Source: Casp-Chloro-G3 sp002816715 (GTDB lineage Bacteria; Chloroflexota; Dehalococcoidia; Lucifugimonadales; UBA3495). From it: DNA of 14,424 nucleotides. Below the pieces are notes generated by a model. That model was not told the DNA's origin. It searched no databases and saw only the letters and a list, made by a program, of their open reading frames with translations. The translations under genes were made by a program, and so were the position numbers. Location: assembly GCA_027623815.1 (NCBI GenBank), contig JAQBUV010000064.1, positions 1-14,424 of the forward strand. The letters are read 5' to 3'. Within the stretch, counting starts at the first letter, position 1, and every line of letters begins with the position of its first letter. Of the stretch, positions 7,801 through 14,339 are shown piece by piece.

Positions 7801-8572
7801 TCTGGGAGGCTGGCACTGATTCTGACGAATGCTCGGCATCTTCCAAGAGTAGTTGCGCTGACTCCCCGTCAATAGTGATTCCATCGAAGTGGGCTATATG
7901 ATAATGTCCGGCACGATCCGAAAGACGATCGCGGAGAGCTTTGACGGTAGGTGGAGTTATATAATCTAGCTCGACCTGAATGTCCAGGGCTTCCAAGGCT
8001 TGGGCCGTCTCGGTGGCCAGGCTCCCATAGAAGGAATCCAAAGAATTCGAGGAAGATTCCGGGCCGAGTCTTGGCGACACCATCAGCACATTTAGCTGGG
8101 CGGAGGGCAACTCTGCTGGGAAGGATGGCATCGGGTCGGCGGTGTGGCGACGGACTATCGATGCCAACCCGGTAGCTAAATACCCCACCTCTGGCTGGTT
8201 CAGTAGTTCCCAAGGCAAACCCAAAAATTCGGCCCGCTGGGAAATGACGACCAACTGGTATTCGCCGAACCCCTCAGATTTTGCAGTCGAGTAGATACTC
8301 TGGGCCTCGGCACCGCTGTTGAATACCGACTCAAACAGAATCCGGCCCAGGTTGGCCAGGCCGGTGGTGACGGCCTCCGCGCGAGTCTTGGCCGGACCGA
8401 AGGGGGTGTCCAGGTACTCCCGAAAGTACCACTCGATCTCTTGCTGCTCGGAGAGACCTGCCGGATTTTGGAAGTCCACCGACGGGGCCGGGCGCACCTC
8501 GTCATCATTGCGGTGCACCAGTTGAAGCTGGCCGGTTTCGGCCAAATCATGTATCTCTAACGCTTTGGTCAC
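4880..8572 (-). CDS. CHAT-like domain / STAND-type NTPase / TPR protein (predicted pseudo-protease effector)
   Basis: A 1230-residue multidomain protein. Residues about 100-370 are CHAT-like (caspase/separase fold): LPWELL (119-124), the HYHIAHFDG strand (223-231), a leucine-rich LLLED, then the late CHAT helices FLQQFYQSLAKGVDVAAGVATARKAL. The usual DGHG motif reads DGIT, and the usual catalytic Cys position is glycine (about 275), so protease activity is doubtful. Residues about 405-640 form a P-loop NTPase: Walker A GNTGTGKT (433-440), Walker B LLIWDNLE (513-520), and GQPLA (616-620), like the GxP motif of NB-ARC/STAND switches. A helical region follows, then seven TPRs (about 905-1180). 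GTG at 8572 is well supported by AGGAG six bases upstream. It stands alone, divergent from the small flavoprotein gene. STAND proteins usually sense a ligand through the repeats and switch on an effector; the ligand and output here are unknown. Confidence 0.87.
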   Translation of the reverse strand: MTKALEIHDLAETGQLQLVHRNDDEVRPAPSVDFQNPAGLSEQQEIEWYFREYLDTPFGPAKTRAEAVTTGLANLGRILFESVFNSGAEAQSIYSTAKSEGFGEYQLVVISQRAEFLGLPWELLNQPEVGYLATGLASIVRRHTADPMPSFPAELPSAQLNVLMVSPRLGPESSSNSLDSFYGSLATETAQALEALDIQVELDYITPPTVKALRDRLSDRAGHYHIAHFDGITIDGESAQLLLEDAEHSSESVPASQIAALLNQAQIPVALLTGGSNGTSDSLGQCPKVMASLCDNGIATVVALPYPLPDSASREKFLQQFYQSLAKGVDVAAGVATARKALMDAPNRLTLAGKQVFWDWITPTVYQSQQYTPPVFAIERPDPLAAPVIQPQEQPAPELQLPAPGQFGLVGRQGELGRLERLLTENPAVLLTGNTGTGKTELSLGLARWFLRIGRAQRPGGVFYTTFEASHPAGLERIVHEIGTTVAGLDFADMNFGQQRQWVVEHLQQRPSLLIWDNLENAAGFPAGSPGLLEESEQAELNAFLAEVTQDGQSWALLVSRSQREDWLTIPHITEELSGLKGHDRTELAAQILDKAGVDPSRIGPELLELLDLIQGQPLAMQIALPLLKDVQIAVLLAELGKTLAALPDTSKEEGRDNYLTALMEYSWSRMPRRSRTHLPFLSMFQRRVMLDILNHITSEQAYRTVMGEELGWGACRTLLRSAQAAGFLELVSPSVYQIHPALPWFYGRKLAQQVPAARVGQLEQEYVRVYADTADYFMESLYENQDSGVTAILAEEGNLTQSLGLALESGQWDNAQLLIQPMAQVYRMQKRFVELRRLRRQILETVGQTSEEAAGKGAADLWLYLLGTEANEAVDLNELTYAEDLNQQLYDYLTTQEGGDSDPRTAAVSHQFGMIALKRWQLDDAAGWLQKSLAIIEPGEDDRASVADDYFALGQVKQYQRYYTEAKEWYQKALDIHQRLPDEEEMVKDYRALGAVSLLKFEYQEAESWYQRARAAVEEHRDEETAVLIFHELGTVSHSQFLFDEAISWYEQALNLSDRLGMQEQMAVEFHHLGLLHQARGIVYADAEDWFMTALEQWDKVGNRRAAGDECRQLGVLFHEQKRYDDAEKWYHQAREVFEALGDVQRMARTYGQLGMIAEEQDNLAGALEWVARTHQLAAEHNLPVAVQVKAHLGRLRDKYGQDSFETWWQDFTGEPAPADLDVDASAIF
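5033..5860 (-). repeat. Seven-unit TPR array within the CHAT-NTPase protein
   Basis: The protein repeats an (F/L)G...W pattern. The glycines are at residues 914, 955, 995, 1035, 1075, 1116 and 1156, and the tryptophans at 929, 970, 1010, 1050, 1091, 1131 and 1171. Spacing is 40-41 residues, longer than the classic 34 and like kinesin-light-chain or TPR_12-type repeats. Helix B typically reads (E/D)AExWYQxAL. The DNA has diverged, with only fragments such as TGGTACCA recurring, so this is an old protein repeat rather than a recent duplication. The likely role is ligand or partner binding. Confidence 0.85.
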
Positions 8573-8722
8573 AGTCTGCTCCTAGCATCAACATGGCGGG
8601 TCACGCTAAGGCAGCCATACGCTTGCCAAGCCAACACGCCCGAATTAAAATCTCCAACATATTTTCTACTTGGGGATTACAAGTTGAGAATGCCTGATTG
8701 GTGGTCGATACTGGTGCATATG

Positions 8723-8751
8723 TTGAGAATTACCGCATTATACTATATCTA
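8723..8751. promoter_or_regulatory. Candidate divergent promoter region (CHAT gene / small flavoprotein)
   Basis: On the plus strand TTGAGA (8723-8728) is followed after 17 bases by TATCTA (8746-8751), a weak sigma-70-like pair. On the minus strand an exact TATAAT occupies 8742-8737 but lacks a good -35, and would leave a leader of about 160 bases before the CHAT gene. The divergent gene arrangement calls for promoters here; the exact boxes are tentative. Confidence 0.3.
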
Positions 8752-8824
8752 GCTTGAAGAGGCTTATTCTTCTCCTCGTTTGGACAGATATGGCAAATCT
8801 GATGGGAGTTTCAATCAACCAACT

Positions 8825-9244
8825 ATGATTGACATAACCGATGAAACCCGGCAGCTAATCGACAACGCTTATGCCGAGGGCGTCCCTTGTATTCTGGGCA
8901 CCGCGTCCGGTGACGGACACCCGCAGATCAGCATGAAGGGGAGTGTTCTGGTCTTTGACCGGGAAACGCTGGCTTACTGGGAAAGGGCGAAGAGGTCGGC
9001 GCTGGGAAATGTGGCAGAGAACGCCAACGTGGTCATCTTTTACCGCAACCCGGAGAAGCGTATTAACTGGCGGTTCTATGGCACTGCCACCGTATATGAA
9101 AGCGGCGCAATTTGGGACAATGTAATGCGCCGCACCGTACAAGCGGAACTAGACCGAGACCCCGATCTCCAAGGGGCGGCGGTGCTGGTCAGATTGAATC
9201 GGGTATCTGAGCTTTCCGGTAATGTGCTACAGGAGAGGGACTGA
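8825..9244 (+). CDS. Pyridoxamine 5'-phosphate oxidase-fold family protein
   Basis: A 139-residue split-barrel flavin- or F420-binding protein of the pyridoxamine 5'-phosphate oxidase-like superfamily. Visible signatures are GVPCILGTASGDGHPQIS near residues 19-36, the SVLVFDRETLAYWERAKRSALGNVAENANVVIFYRN core, and the barrel strand NWRFYGTATVYE. The length suits the single-domain group. It is cytoplasmic, and may be a reductase or cofactor-binding protein rather than a vitamin B6 enzyme. ATG at 8825 was chosen because family similarity starts with MIDITDE; an in-frame TTG at 8780 would add 15 residues with no family character. The ribosome-binding match (GGGAG, about 16 bases upstream) is poorly spaced, so the start is less certain than the identity. 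It is divergent from the CHAT gene and convergent with the acyl-CoA synthetase gene. Confidence 0.82.
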   Translation: MIDITDETRQLIDNAYAEGVPCILGTASGDGHPQISMKGSVLVFDRETLAYWERAKRSALGNVAENANVVIFYRNPEKRINWRFYGTATVYESGAIWDNVMRRTVQAELDRDPDLQGAAVLVRLNRVSELSGNVLQERD

Positions 9245-9368
9245 CCCAAGACGAATCTTGACCACCACGTGACAGTTCTACGTGAATCATGGACTCAACG
9301 CGGTTTTGGATCATTCTCCTCGTTAGACTTTGTACAAAAACCATCCAGAGGCGGGAGAACTGCGCTAT

Positions 9369-9398
9369 CCGAGATTGCTTCGCTCCACCCGAGATGAC
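9369..9398. repeat. Short dispersed repeat fragment between convergent genes
   Basis: GAGATTGCTTCGCTCCACCC followed by GAGATGAC resembles, from memory, the widespread intergenic repeat GAGATTGCTTCGCT...CGCAATGAC found in many environmental bacteria. It ends three bases before the stop codon of the acyl-CoA synthetase gene, in the 157-base gap between two convergent genes. Here the second arm is altered (GAGATGAC), so the palindrome is degenerate. No clear terminator is seen in this gap; only a weak CACGT/ACGTG dyad lies at 9266-9284. Confidence 0.5.
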
Positions 9399-9401
9399 TT
9401 C

Positions 9402-11522
9402 TTAGAAAACCGCCAGGGCGTCGGCGGCTTTAACGCCTTGACCCTTGGGCAGCACCATCAGCGGGTTAATGTCCAACTCGGACAACTGGCCTTCCAGGTT
9501 CATGGCTAGGTGGGATACCTTAACCAGCGTGTCGGCCAGAGCGTCGATGTCGGCCTCCGGCGCGCCCCGGAACCCCTGCAAGAGCTTTACGCCTTTGACC
9601 TGATGGATCATCTCCATTGCTTCGGCGCGGGTGATTGGGCACTGGCGCAGGGCGACGTCGTTGTAGACCTCCACCATAATCCCGCCGGTACCGAACAGCA
9701 GCACCGGCCCCAACTGCGGATCGTAGGATATTCCGGCGATCACCTCCACCGCGTTGGGTATCATCTCCTGTACCAGAACGCCGTTAATAGCGGCGTTGGG
9801 CGCGTACTCTCTGGCACTAGACATAACTTCATCAAAGGCAGCGCGGACCTGGTCGGCATCGCGCAGTCCCAGCCGGAGACCCCCTGCTTCGGTCTTGTGC
9901 AGAATGTCTGGCGAGTCTACTTTCAAGGCGACCGGAAATCCGATGCTTTGGGCGGCTTCTACGGCGGCTTCGGCAGAGGCAGCAACGGTTTCCTGGGTAA
10001 CCGGAACGCCCCAAGCCGAGATAAGCTGCTTGCTTTCGTATTCGGATAAAGCGGAGCGTCCGCTGCTGCGCAGCTTGGTCAGTGCCGCAGTTTGTTCGGG
10101 GCTGATGGTCGGGGCAGTGCCGAAACCATCGACTAACCGCCGGTCGCGCCACTCATGGTAGTTCAAGAGAGTGCTCAGTCCCAAGGCCAGCTTATCGGGC
10201 ACATAAAAGACCGGGATATTCGCTTCCTTGAGCTTGGACAGTCCCGCGGTGGCACCGCGAGTGCCCGTCCACAAGAAGGCCACGCCCTTGTCGCTCTGAT
10301 CTCGCTGGGCAATTACCTGCTCGGCCTGAGAGTCGGCTCCGGCACTGGCGATCACCAGGTTGCCGACCTCAGGTTCATTAATCATGTAATCCATGATTTC
10401 CGGGAAGGACTCGCTGTTGGCAAAACCGGTGACATCCGAAGGGTTGGCCGCCCACCCGAATCCTTTGAGCACTCCGTTGATGCCGTCGCGGGCGTGGTCG
10501 GTCAGCGGCGGTAGGTCCAAACCGGCCTGGCCGCACATGTCGGCGGTAAGTGAGCTGATGCCGCCGGAGTGGGACACCACGGCTACCCCGCGCTTGCTGG
10601 GTTTAGGCATATGGGCCAGCAGATGGGACACTTCCAGCAGTTCGTCGTAATCCTGTACCCTGGTAACACCGTACTGGGCGAACACCTCGTCGTACAGTTC
10701 ATCGGAACCAGTCAGGGCGGCGGTGTGGGAACGGGCGGCCCGCGATCCCAAGTCGGAGCGGCCAATCTTAATCAGCACAATGGGCTTGCCCCGCTCCGCA
10801 GCCAGTTTCGCCACTTCGGTAAACTTACGGGCGTCTCTGAATCCTTCGATGAATCCGGCGATGACCTTAACGCCGTCGTCGTCCAGCAGGTATCGAGCGA
10901 AGTCGCAGAAGTCCAGGTCTGCCTCGTTGCCGGTGGAAATGATGTGGCTGAGGCCGATGCCCTCCTCGACGGCACGGGTCAGGAAGGGCCCGAAAGCAGA
11001 TGCTCCGCTCTGGCAGATCAGGCCCACCGGCCCGGTGAGGCCATCAGAACCGCGGGAAGAGGAACTGGCCCAGATGTTTTCCCGGACGTTGGCTAGACCC
11101 AGGCAGTTGGGGCCGCTGAAGCGAAGACCAGACTCCCGCGCAAAGGCACCTAACTCGCCTTGCAGGTCACTGCGATCATCTACTCCGCGCTCGGAAAACC
11201 CGGCGGATATGACGATCGCGGATTTGGCGCCCTTCTGGTGGCTTTCCTTTAATACGTCCAGCACTTGGTCGTAACGTACCACGATGGCTACCATGTCGGG
11301 CGCTTCCGGCAGGTCACTGACGCTGGCGTAGGACTTTACGCCCATGATTTCTTCGTACCGGGGATTGACCGGATAGATGCGCACCCGGTCTTGGGCCTTC
11401 AGCATGGCGTTGAGGAAACGACCGCCGTATTGCATGCGAGGTGTGGCTCCAACAATCGCCACCGACTCGGGATTGATCATTTTGTGTATCGATGCCAGTT
11501 GGCTTTCGGTCCAGGTTTCCAT
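9402..11522 (-). CDS. Acetate/acyl-CoA ligase (NDP-forming), fused alpha-beta chain
   Basis: A 706-residue single-chain member of the ADP-forming acyl-CoA synthetase family, which interconverts an acyl-CoA, NDP and phosphate with the free acid, CoA and NTP through a phosphohistidine. Domains in order: CoA-binding Rossmann domain (about 15-140, VAIVGATPRMQYGGRFL start, SGPNCLG at 136-142); two succinyl-CoA-ligase-like domains (about 160-460) with STGNEADLDFCD and the expected phosphohistidine His266 in RSHTAALTGSD; and a C-terminal ATP-grasp domain (about 485-706) with ILHKTEAGG (His542), FGTGGIMVE and ELDINPLMVL. All key histidines are present, so it should be active. ATG at 11522 follows GAGGA. 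It is transcribed alone from a near-consensus promoter at 11597-11625. Direction and acyl specificity cannot be read from sequence; some relatives are protein acetyltransferases, but no GNAT domain is present here. Confidence 0.9.
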   Translation of the reverse strand: METWTESQLASIHKMINPESVAIVGATPRMQYGGRFLNAMLKAQDRVRIYPVNPRYEEIMGVKSYASVSDLPEAPDMVAIVVRYDQVLDVLKESHQKGAKSAIVISAGFSERGVDDRSDLQGELGAFARESGLRFSGPNCLGLANVRENIWASSSSRGSDGLTGPVGLICQSGASAFGPFLTRAVEEGIGLSHIISTGNEADLDFCDFARYLLDDDGVKVIAGFIEGFRDARKFTEVAKLAAERGKPIVLIKIGRSDLGSRAARSHTAALTGSDELYDEVFAQYGVTRVQDYDELLEVSHLLAHMPKPSKRGVAVVSHSGGISSLTADMCGQAGLDLPPLTDHARDGINGVLKGFGWAANPSDVTGFANSESFPEIMDYMINEPEVGNLVIASAGADSQAEQVIAQRDQSDKGVAFLWTGTRGATAGLSKLKEANIPVFYVPDKLALGLSTLLNYHEWRDRRLVDGFGTAPTISPEQTAALTKLRSSGRSALSEYESKQLISAWGVPVTQETVAASAEAAVEAAQSIGFPVALKVDSPDILHKTEAGGLRLGLRDADQVRAAFDEVMSSAREYAPNAAINGVLVQEMIPNAVEVIAGISYDPQLGPVLLFGTGGIMVEVYNDVALRQCPITRAEAMEMIHQVKGVKLLQGFRGAPEADIDALADTLVKVSHLAMNLEGQLSELDINPLMVLPKGQGVKAADALAVF

Positions 11523-11589
11523 TCATTCCTCGTTTGCTTGTTGAGATTAATGGCGCGGAGAGTATTGAGTCATACTATCCTTGAGATTC

Positions 11590-11618
11590 GTTAGGGATGA
11601 TAACCCTGACTCCCTAAC
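11590..11618. promoter_or_regulatory. Inverted repeat overlapping the synthetase promoter (candidate operator)
   Basis: GTTAGGGA (11590-11597) and TCCCTAAC (11611-11618) are a perfect 8-bp inverted repeat with half-site centres 21 bases apart, two helical turns. It covers the start-point side, the -10 box and nearly all the spacer of the promoter for the acyl-CoA synthetase gene, the classic position for a dimeric repressor site. No regulator gene is seen nearby. Confidence 0.5.
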
Positions 11619-11625
11619 AGGTCAA
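11597..11625 (-). promoter_or_regulatory. Sigma-70-type promoter of the acyl-CoA synthetase gene
   Basis: The minus strand has TTGACC (-35, 11625-11620), a 17-base spacer and TATCAT (-10, 11602-11597); each hexamer differs from consensus at one base. Transcription would start near 11590, giving a leader of about 68 bases before ATG 11522. It is the best promoter match in the window. Confidence 0.65.
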
Positions 11626-11677
11626 GCTACTAAGGGTGTTGATCTTTCACTTCAGCCCGGTCATAACATGAGAAAAG

Positions 11678-11707
11678 AAAGTCCCCGCATGTTGAGGCGG
11701 GGACTTT
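11678..11707 (-). terminator. Intrinsic terminator after the permease operon
   Basis: A perfect 11-bp stem pairs AAAGTCCCCGC (11678-11688) with GCGGGGACTTT (11697-11707) around an 8-base loop. On the minus strand it is followed by TTTCTTTTCTC. It lies 28 bases past the stop of the second permease gene and just upstream of the synthetase promoter, so it ends the permease transcript cleanly. Confidence 0.85.
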
Positions 11708-11734
11708 TGAGTTGCGGTTGAATTACTAGAGAGG

Positions 11735-12730
11735 CTACATCTTGATGCCAGCTGCTTTTGACTCCTTGGTAGCCTTCAGCCAGCGCCATCGCTGGAGCGG
11801 GTCGCTGACGGCGCGCATCCAGACCCCAAAGAGGTTGAAAGAAAGCGCGGTCATGAAGATTGCCATGCCCGGCACTACCACCACCCACCATGCAGTAACA
11901 ATATACTGACGTCCCTGGGAGAGCATCAGTCCCCAAGAAGATTCGGGCGGTTGAATACCAAAACCCAGGAAGCTGAGCGTGGACTCAGTCAGGATGTTAC
12001 GGGGCACTTCCAGGGCGGCCAGAGTCAGCAGGGGCGTAATCAAGTTGGGCAGGATGTGCCGCCCGATGATTCGAGCGTCGCTGCAACCAATGGCTCGGGC
12101 TGCATCCACGAAAGCCTGTTCGCGTAGTGACAGCACCACGCCCCGAGTCACACGGCAATAGAGCATCCAACGGGCGACGGCGAACACGATAATTATGTTG
12201 GTGAAGCTTGGCCCTAATATGAACAACACCATGAGGGCCAGTAATAATAAGGGCACCGACATAAATACATCTACGACCCGCATTATTACGTCGTCAATGA
12301 ACCCCCGGTAGAAACCGGCGATCAGTCCCAGGAATACCCCGATAATGCTGGAGGTCAAGACACCGAGCACACCCACCGATATGGAAATGCGCCCACCGTA
12401 GATCAAGCGGCTCAGGTAATCACGTCCCAGATGGTCGGTGCCCAGCAAGAAACGCCGATTTTCCTCGGTTGGAGGGTTTGCGGTACGATCCGTCGCGACC
12501 CCGCTGCCCAAGGGCGCAATGTGGCGCAAGCGCAATTGCTGATCCTGAGGGTTGTACGGCGCCACCCACGGAGCGAGAGCGGCCGCCAGGATTATGATCA
12601 GCAAAAATGATGCTGAAAGCAACGTTATGGTATCGCTGAAGAAAGCCTGTACCAAGGCGTGACGCCAGATGGCTACAACCGGATTAGCTTTAGGCTTAGG
12701 TTCTAGGGCGGTAGTCTCGTTCTGTATCAT
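11735..12730 (-). CDS. dppC: Dipeptide/oligopeptide ABC transporter permease (DppC/OppC-like)
   Basis: A 331-residue inner-membrane permease. It has an OppC-type N-terminal segment with one membrane helix (about 34-54), then a periplasmic stretch containing FLLGTDHLGRD (94-104), a hallmark of DppC/OppC proteins. The transport domain follows, with helices near 118-140, 160-188, 225-245 and 280-305. The cytoplasmic EAA loop is FVDAARAIGCSDARIIGRHI (207-226), which docks on the ATPase subunit. Length and motifs are normal. ATG at 12730 has GAGGA nine bases upstream. It follows the DppB-like gene after 100 bases and ends at a strong terminator, so no ATPase gene follows in the operon. The substrate may be peptides, but this family also carries nickel, sugars and other solutes, so the symbol reflects family only. 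Confidence 0.87.
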   Translation of the reverse strand: MIQNETTALEPKPKANPVVAIWRHALVQAFFSDTITLLSASFLLIIILAAALAPWVAPYNPQDQQLRLRHIAPLGSGVATDRTANPPTEENRRFLLGTDHLGRDYLSRLIYGGRISISVGVLGVLTSSIIGVFLGLIAGFYRGFIDDVIMRVVDVFMSVPLLLLALMVLFILGPSFTNIIIVFAVARWMLYCRVTRGVVLSLREQAFVDAARAIGCSDARIIGRHILPNLITPLLTLAALEVPRNILTESTLSFLGFGIQPPESSWGLMLSQGRQYIVTAWWVVVVPGMAIFMTALSFNLFGVWMRAVSDPLQRWRWLKATKESKAAGIKM

Positions 12731-12830
12731 GCTAGCGAATCCTCAAAATTCACGTTCCAGGTTCAAGTTTGTAACTTTTCGTCCAGTGAGTCCCTTGCCA
12801 GGAAAAACTGCTAAAGGCTAACTACCAGGG

Positions 12831-13760
12831 CTAACTATAGGAAATCCTTGGGTCAAGCCAGGTGTAAACCAGGTCCACCCCGAGATTGATTACCATCACC
12901 ATTAGCGCGATGACAAAGACCGCGGCGGTTACCACCGGCAGGTCTCTGGCGTTGATGGCGTCAATTAACAGCTTACCGATTCCAGGCCAGCCGAAGATAA
13001 TCTCGACCACCGTCGATCCGTTCATAAATCCGGCCAACTCGTCGCCCATCAGTGTCACAATTGAAATGGCGGCGTTTTTCAGTACATGCCCGTAAAGAAC
13101 CGTGTTTTCGGCCAGGCCCTTGGCGCGGGCGGTGGCGACGTACTGCTTGTTGATTTCTTCAATCATAGTCGCCCGAGTGATCTGGGCATTCCTACCCATG
13201 ACTCTGGGAGACAATGCAATGGCGGGAAGTATCATGAACTTCCAGCCAGCCGGACCCAAGCCGTTGAATCCTGATGTCGGCAACAAGTCCAGCTGTACCG
13301 ACACGACCAGAATTAGCATCAGGGCCAGCCAGAATTCTGGCACAGAAATAACCGCGAAGGACATGATGTTCACGATGCGGTCAATCAATCCGCGCGGCCT
13401 TCTAGCCGCCAACATACCCAATGGTATGCCGATAGACCCCAACCCCCATGCGATTACCGCCAGGATGGCGGTGTTGGGCAAACGGTCAAAGATCATTTCA
13501 CGGGCGTCGATGCGGTGACGGATGGACTTTCCAAAGTCACCTCTTACCAAATCCCAATAAAAATCACCAAATCGGACGTACAGTGGCCGGTCCAAGCCGA
13601 ACTTTGTCCTCAAAGCGTCAATGGCTTCTTGGGAGGCGTCTTCGTCCACCAGCAACGAGACTGGGTCGCCCAGGATGTTGATGGCGAAGAAGAGCAGCGC
13701 CATCAGTCCCAGGATGATGAAGATGGAGTGGCCGACCCGACGGATCATGTAGTTACGCAC
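12831..13760 (-). CDS. dppB: Dipeptide/oligopeptide ABC transporter permease (DppB/OppB-like)
   Basis: A 309-residue inner-membrane permease with the DppB layout: first helix (about 11-30), the GDPVSLL and RTKFGLDRPLYVRFGDFYWDLVRGDFGKSI periplasmic region (residues 51-80) typical of DppB/OppB, then helices near 99-118, 134-155, 175-190, 230-248 and 276-298. The EAA loop is YVATARAKGLAENTVLYGHV (207-226), and VVEIIFGWPGIGKLL (251-265) is the conserved late motif. GTG at 13760 is preferred over ATG at 13748 because AAAGGA lies seven bases before the GTG and nothing suitable precedes the ATG. It pairs with the downstream DppC-like subunit to form the channel. No binding protein or ATPase is in the window; upstream DNA runs into an apparent IS end. 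Confidence 0.88.
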   Translation of the reverse strand: MRNYMIRRVGHSIFIILGLMALLFFAINILGDPVSLLVDEDASQEAIDALRTKFGLDRPLYVRFGDFYWDLVRGDFGKSIRHRIDAREMIFDRLPNTAILAVIAWGLGSIGIPLGMLAARRPRGLIDRIVNIMSFAVISVPEFWLALMLILVVSVQLDLLPTSGFNGLGPAGWKFMILPAIALSPRVMGRNAQITRATMIEEINKQYVATARAKGLAENTVLYGHVLKNAAISIVTLMGDELAGFMNGSTVVEIIFGWPGIGKLLIDAINARDLPVVTAAVFVIALMVMVINLGVDLVYTWLDPRISYS

Positions 13761-14339
13761 GGCAATGTCCTTTGTAGAGTGTGAATGGGAGTGCGTGAGT
13801 TGCCTGGGATAGTCGCTTGGATGCTAACTGTAGCAGTCGGACGAAGGTAATGCTAGAAACGGAGCCGAAGCCAATTATCCGGTCAGTATTACGCCACAGA
13901 ATGTTGAGCATCTTGCTTTCCCTATATCTATTACTGACTGGAAATAGTTGCGAACGGCTAGTCGAAACGTTGCACTTCGCCACGTGCTGGAAAGGTGTAT
14001 ACATTAAAGTACGCATAAGATGGGGCTGATGGACTCATTATTCGATATGGATTGAAGCAAAATATTGGGCGGATTGTACACTATGAACCTCACTTTGGCA
14101 ACCGAAAAATCTCGAATAAGACGAGGGTAAAGCTATTGGAAATCTCCATACTTGCTCGTCTAGGATTTACATTGGACTAGCTGAGTCAGGTGTTAGTTTT
14201 AGCGCGATTACAGCCACTATTAACTGCGGAATAAGTCAGCAAATTATAGCCATGTAATCGAATCAGACTCGCTCTACATGGGTAGATTGGGCAGATTATC
14301 CCGAGGTGATTTTAGGTCGGTCATTGCTGGCCCTATGTC
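13761..14339. other. Gene-free intergenic region upstream of the permease operon
   Basis: About 580 bases without a convincing gene. The longest frames (for example 87 codons on the minus strand, 13753-14016) have no recognisable family character and their residue composition looks random. The stretch is visibly richer in A+T than its neighbours. The permease promoter should be here, but I found no strong -35/-10 pair. A GATAAT-like box (13874-13879) and an exact TATAAT (14243-14248), both on the minus strand, lack good -35 partners. Confidence 0.5.

Noticed and set aside
8573..8740. Riboswitch in the long leader of the CHAT gene
   Set aside because: No recognisable aptamer core or terminator stem, and the promoter position itself is uncertain.
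8780..8824. N-terminal extension of the split-barrel protein from TTG at 8780
   Set aside because: The extra 15 residues show no family character; similarity begins at ATG 8825.
9266..9284. CACGT/ACGTG dyad as a terminator between convergent genes
   Set aside because: Only five base pairs with a nine-base loop and no T-run on either strand.
9510..11274. Long plus-strand frames (up to 183 codons) opposite the acyl-CoA synthetase
   Set aside because: They mirror the codon bias of the real gene; the residues resemble no family and the synthetase motifs are complete on the other strand.
13753..14016. 87-codon minus-strand frame overlapping the start of the dppB-like gene
   Set aside because: No recognisable family, random-looking composition, no clear ribosome-binding site, and it overlaps a well-supported start.
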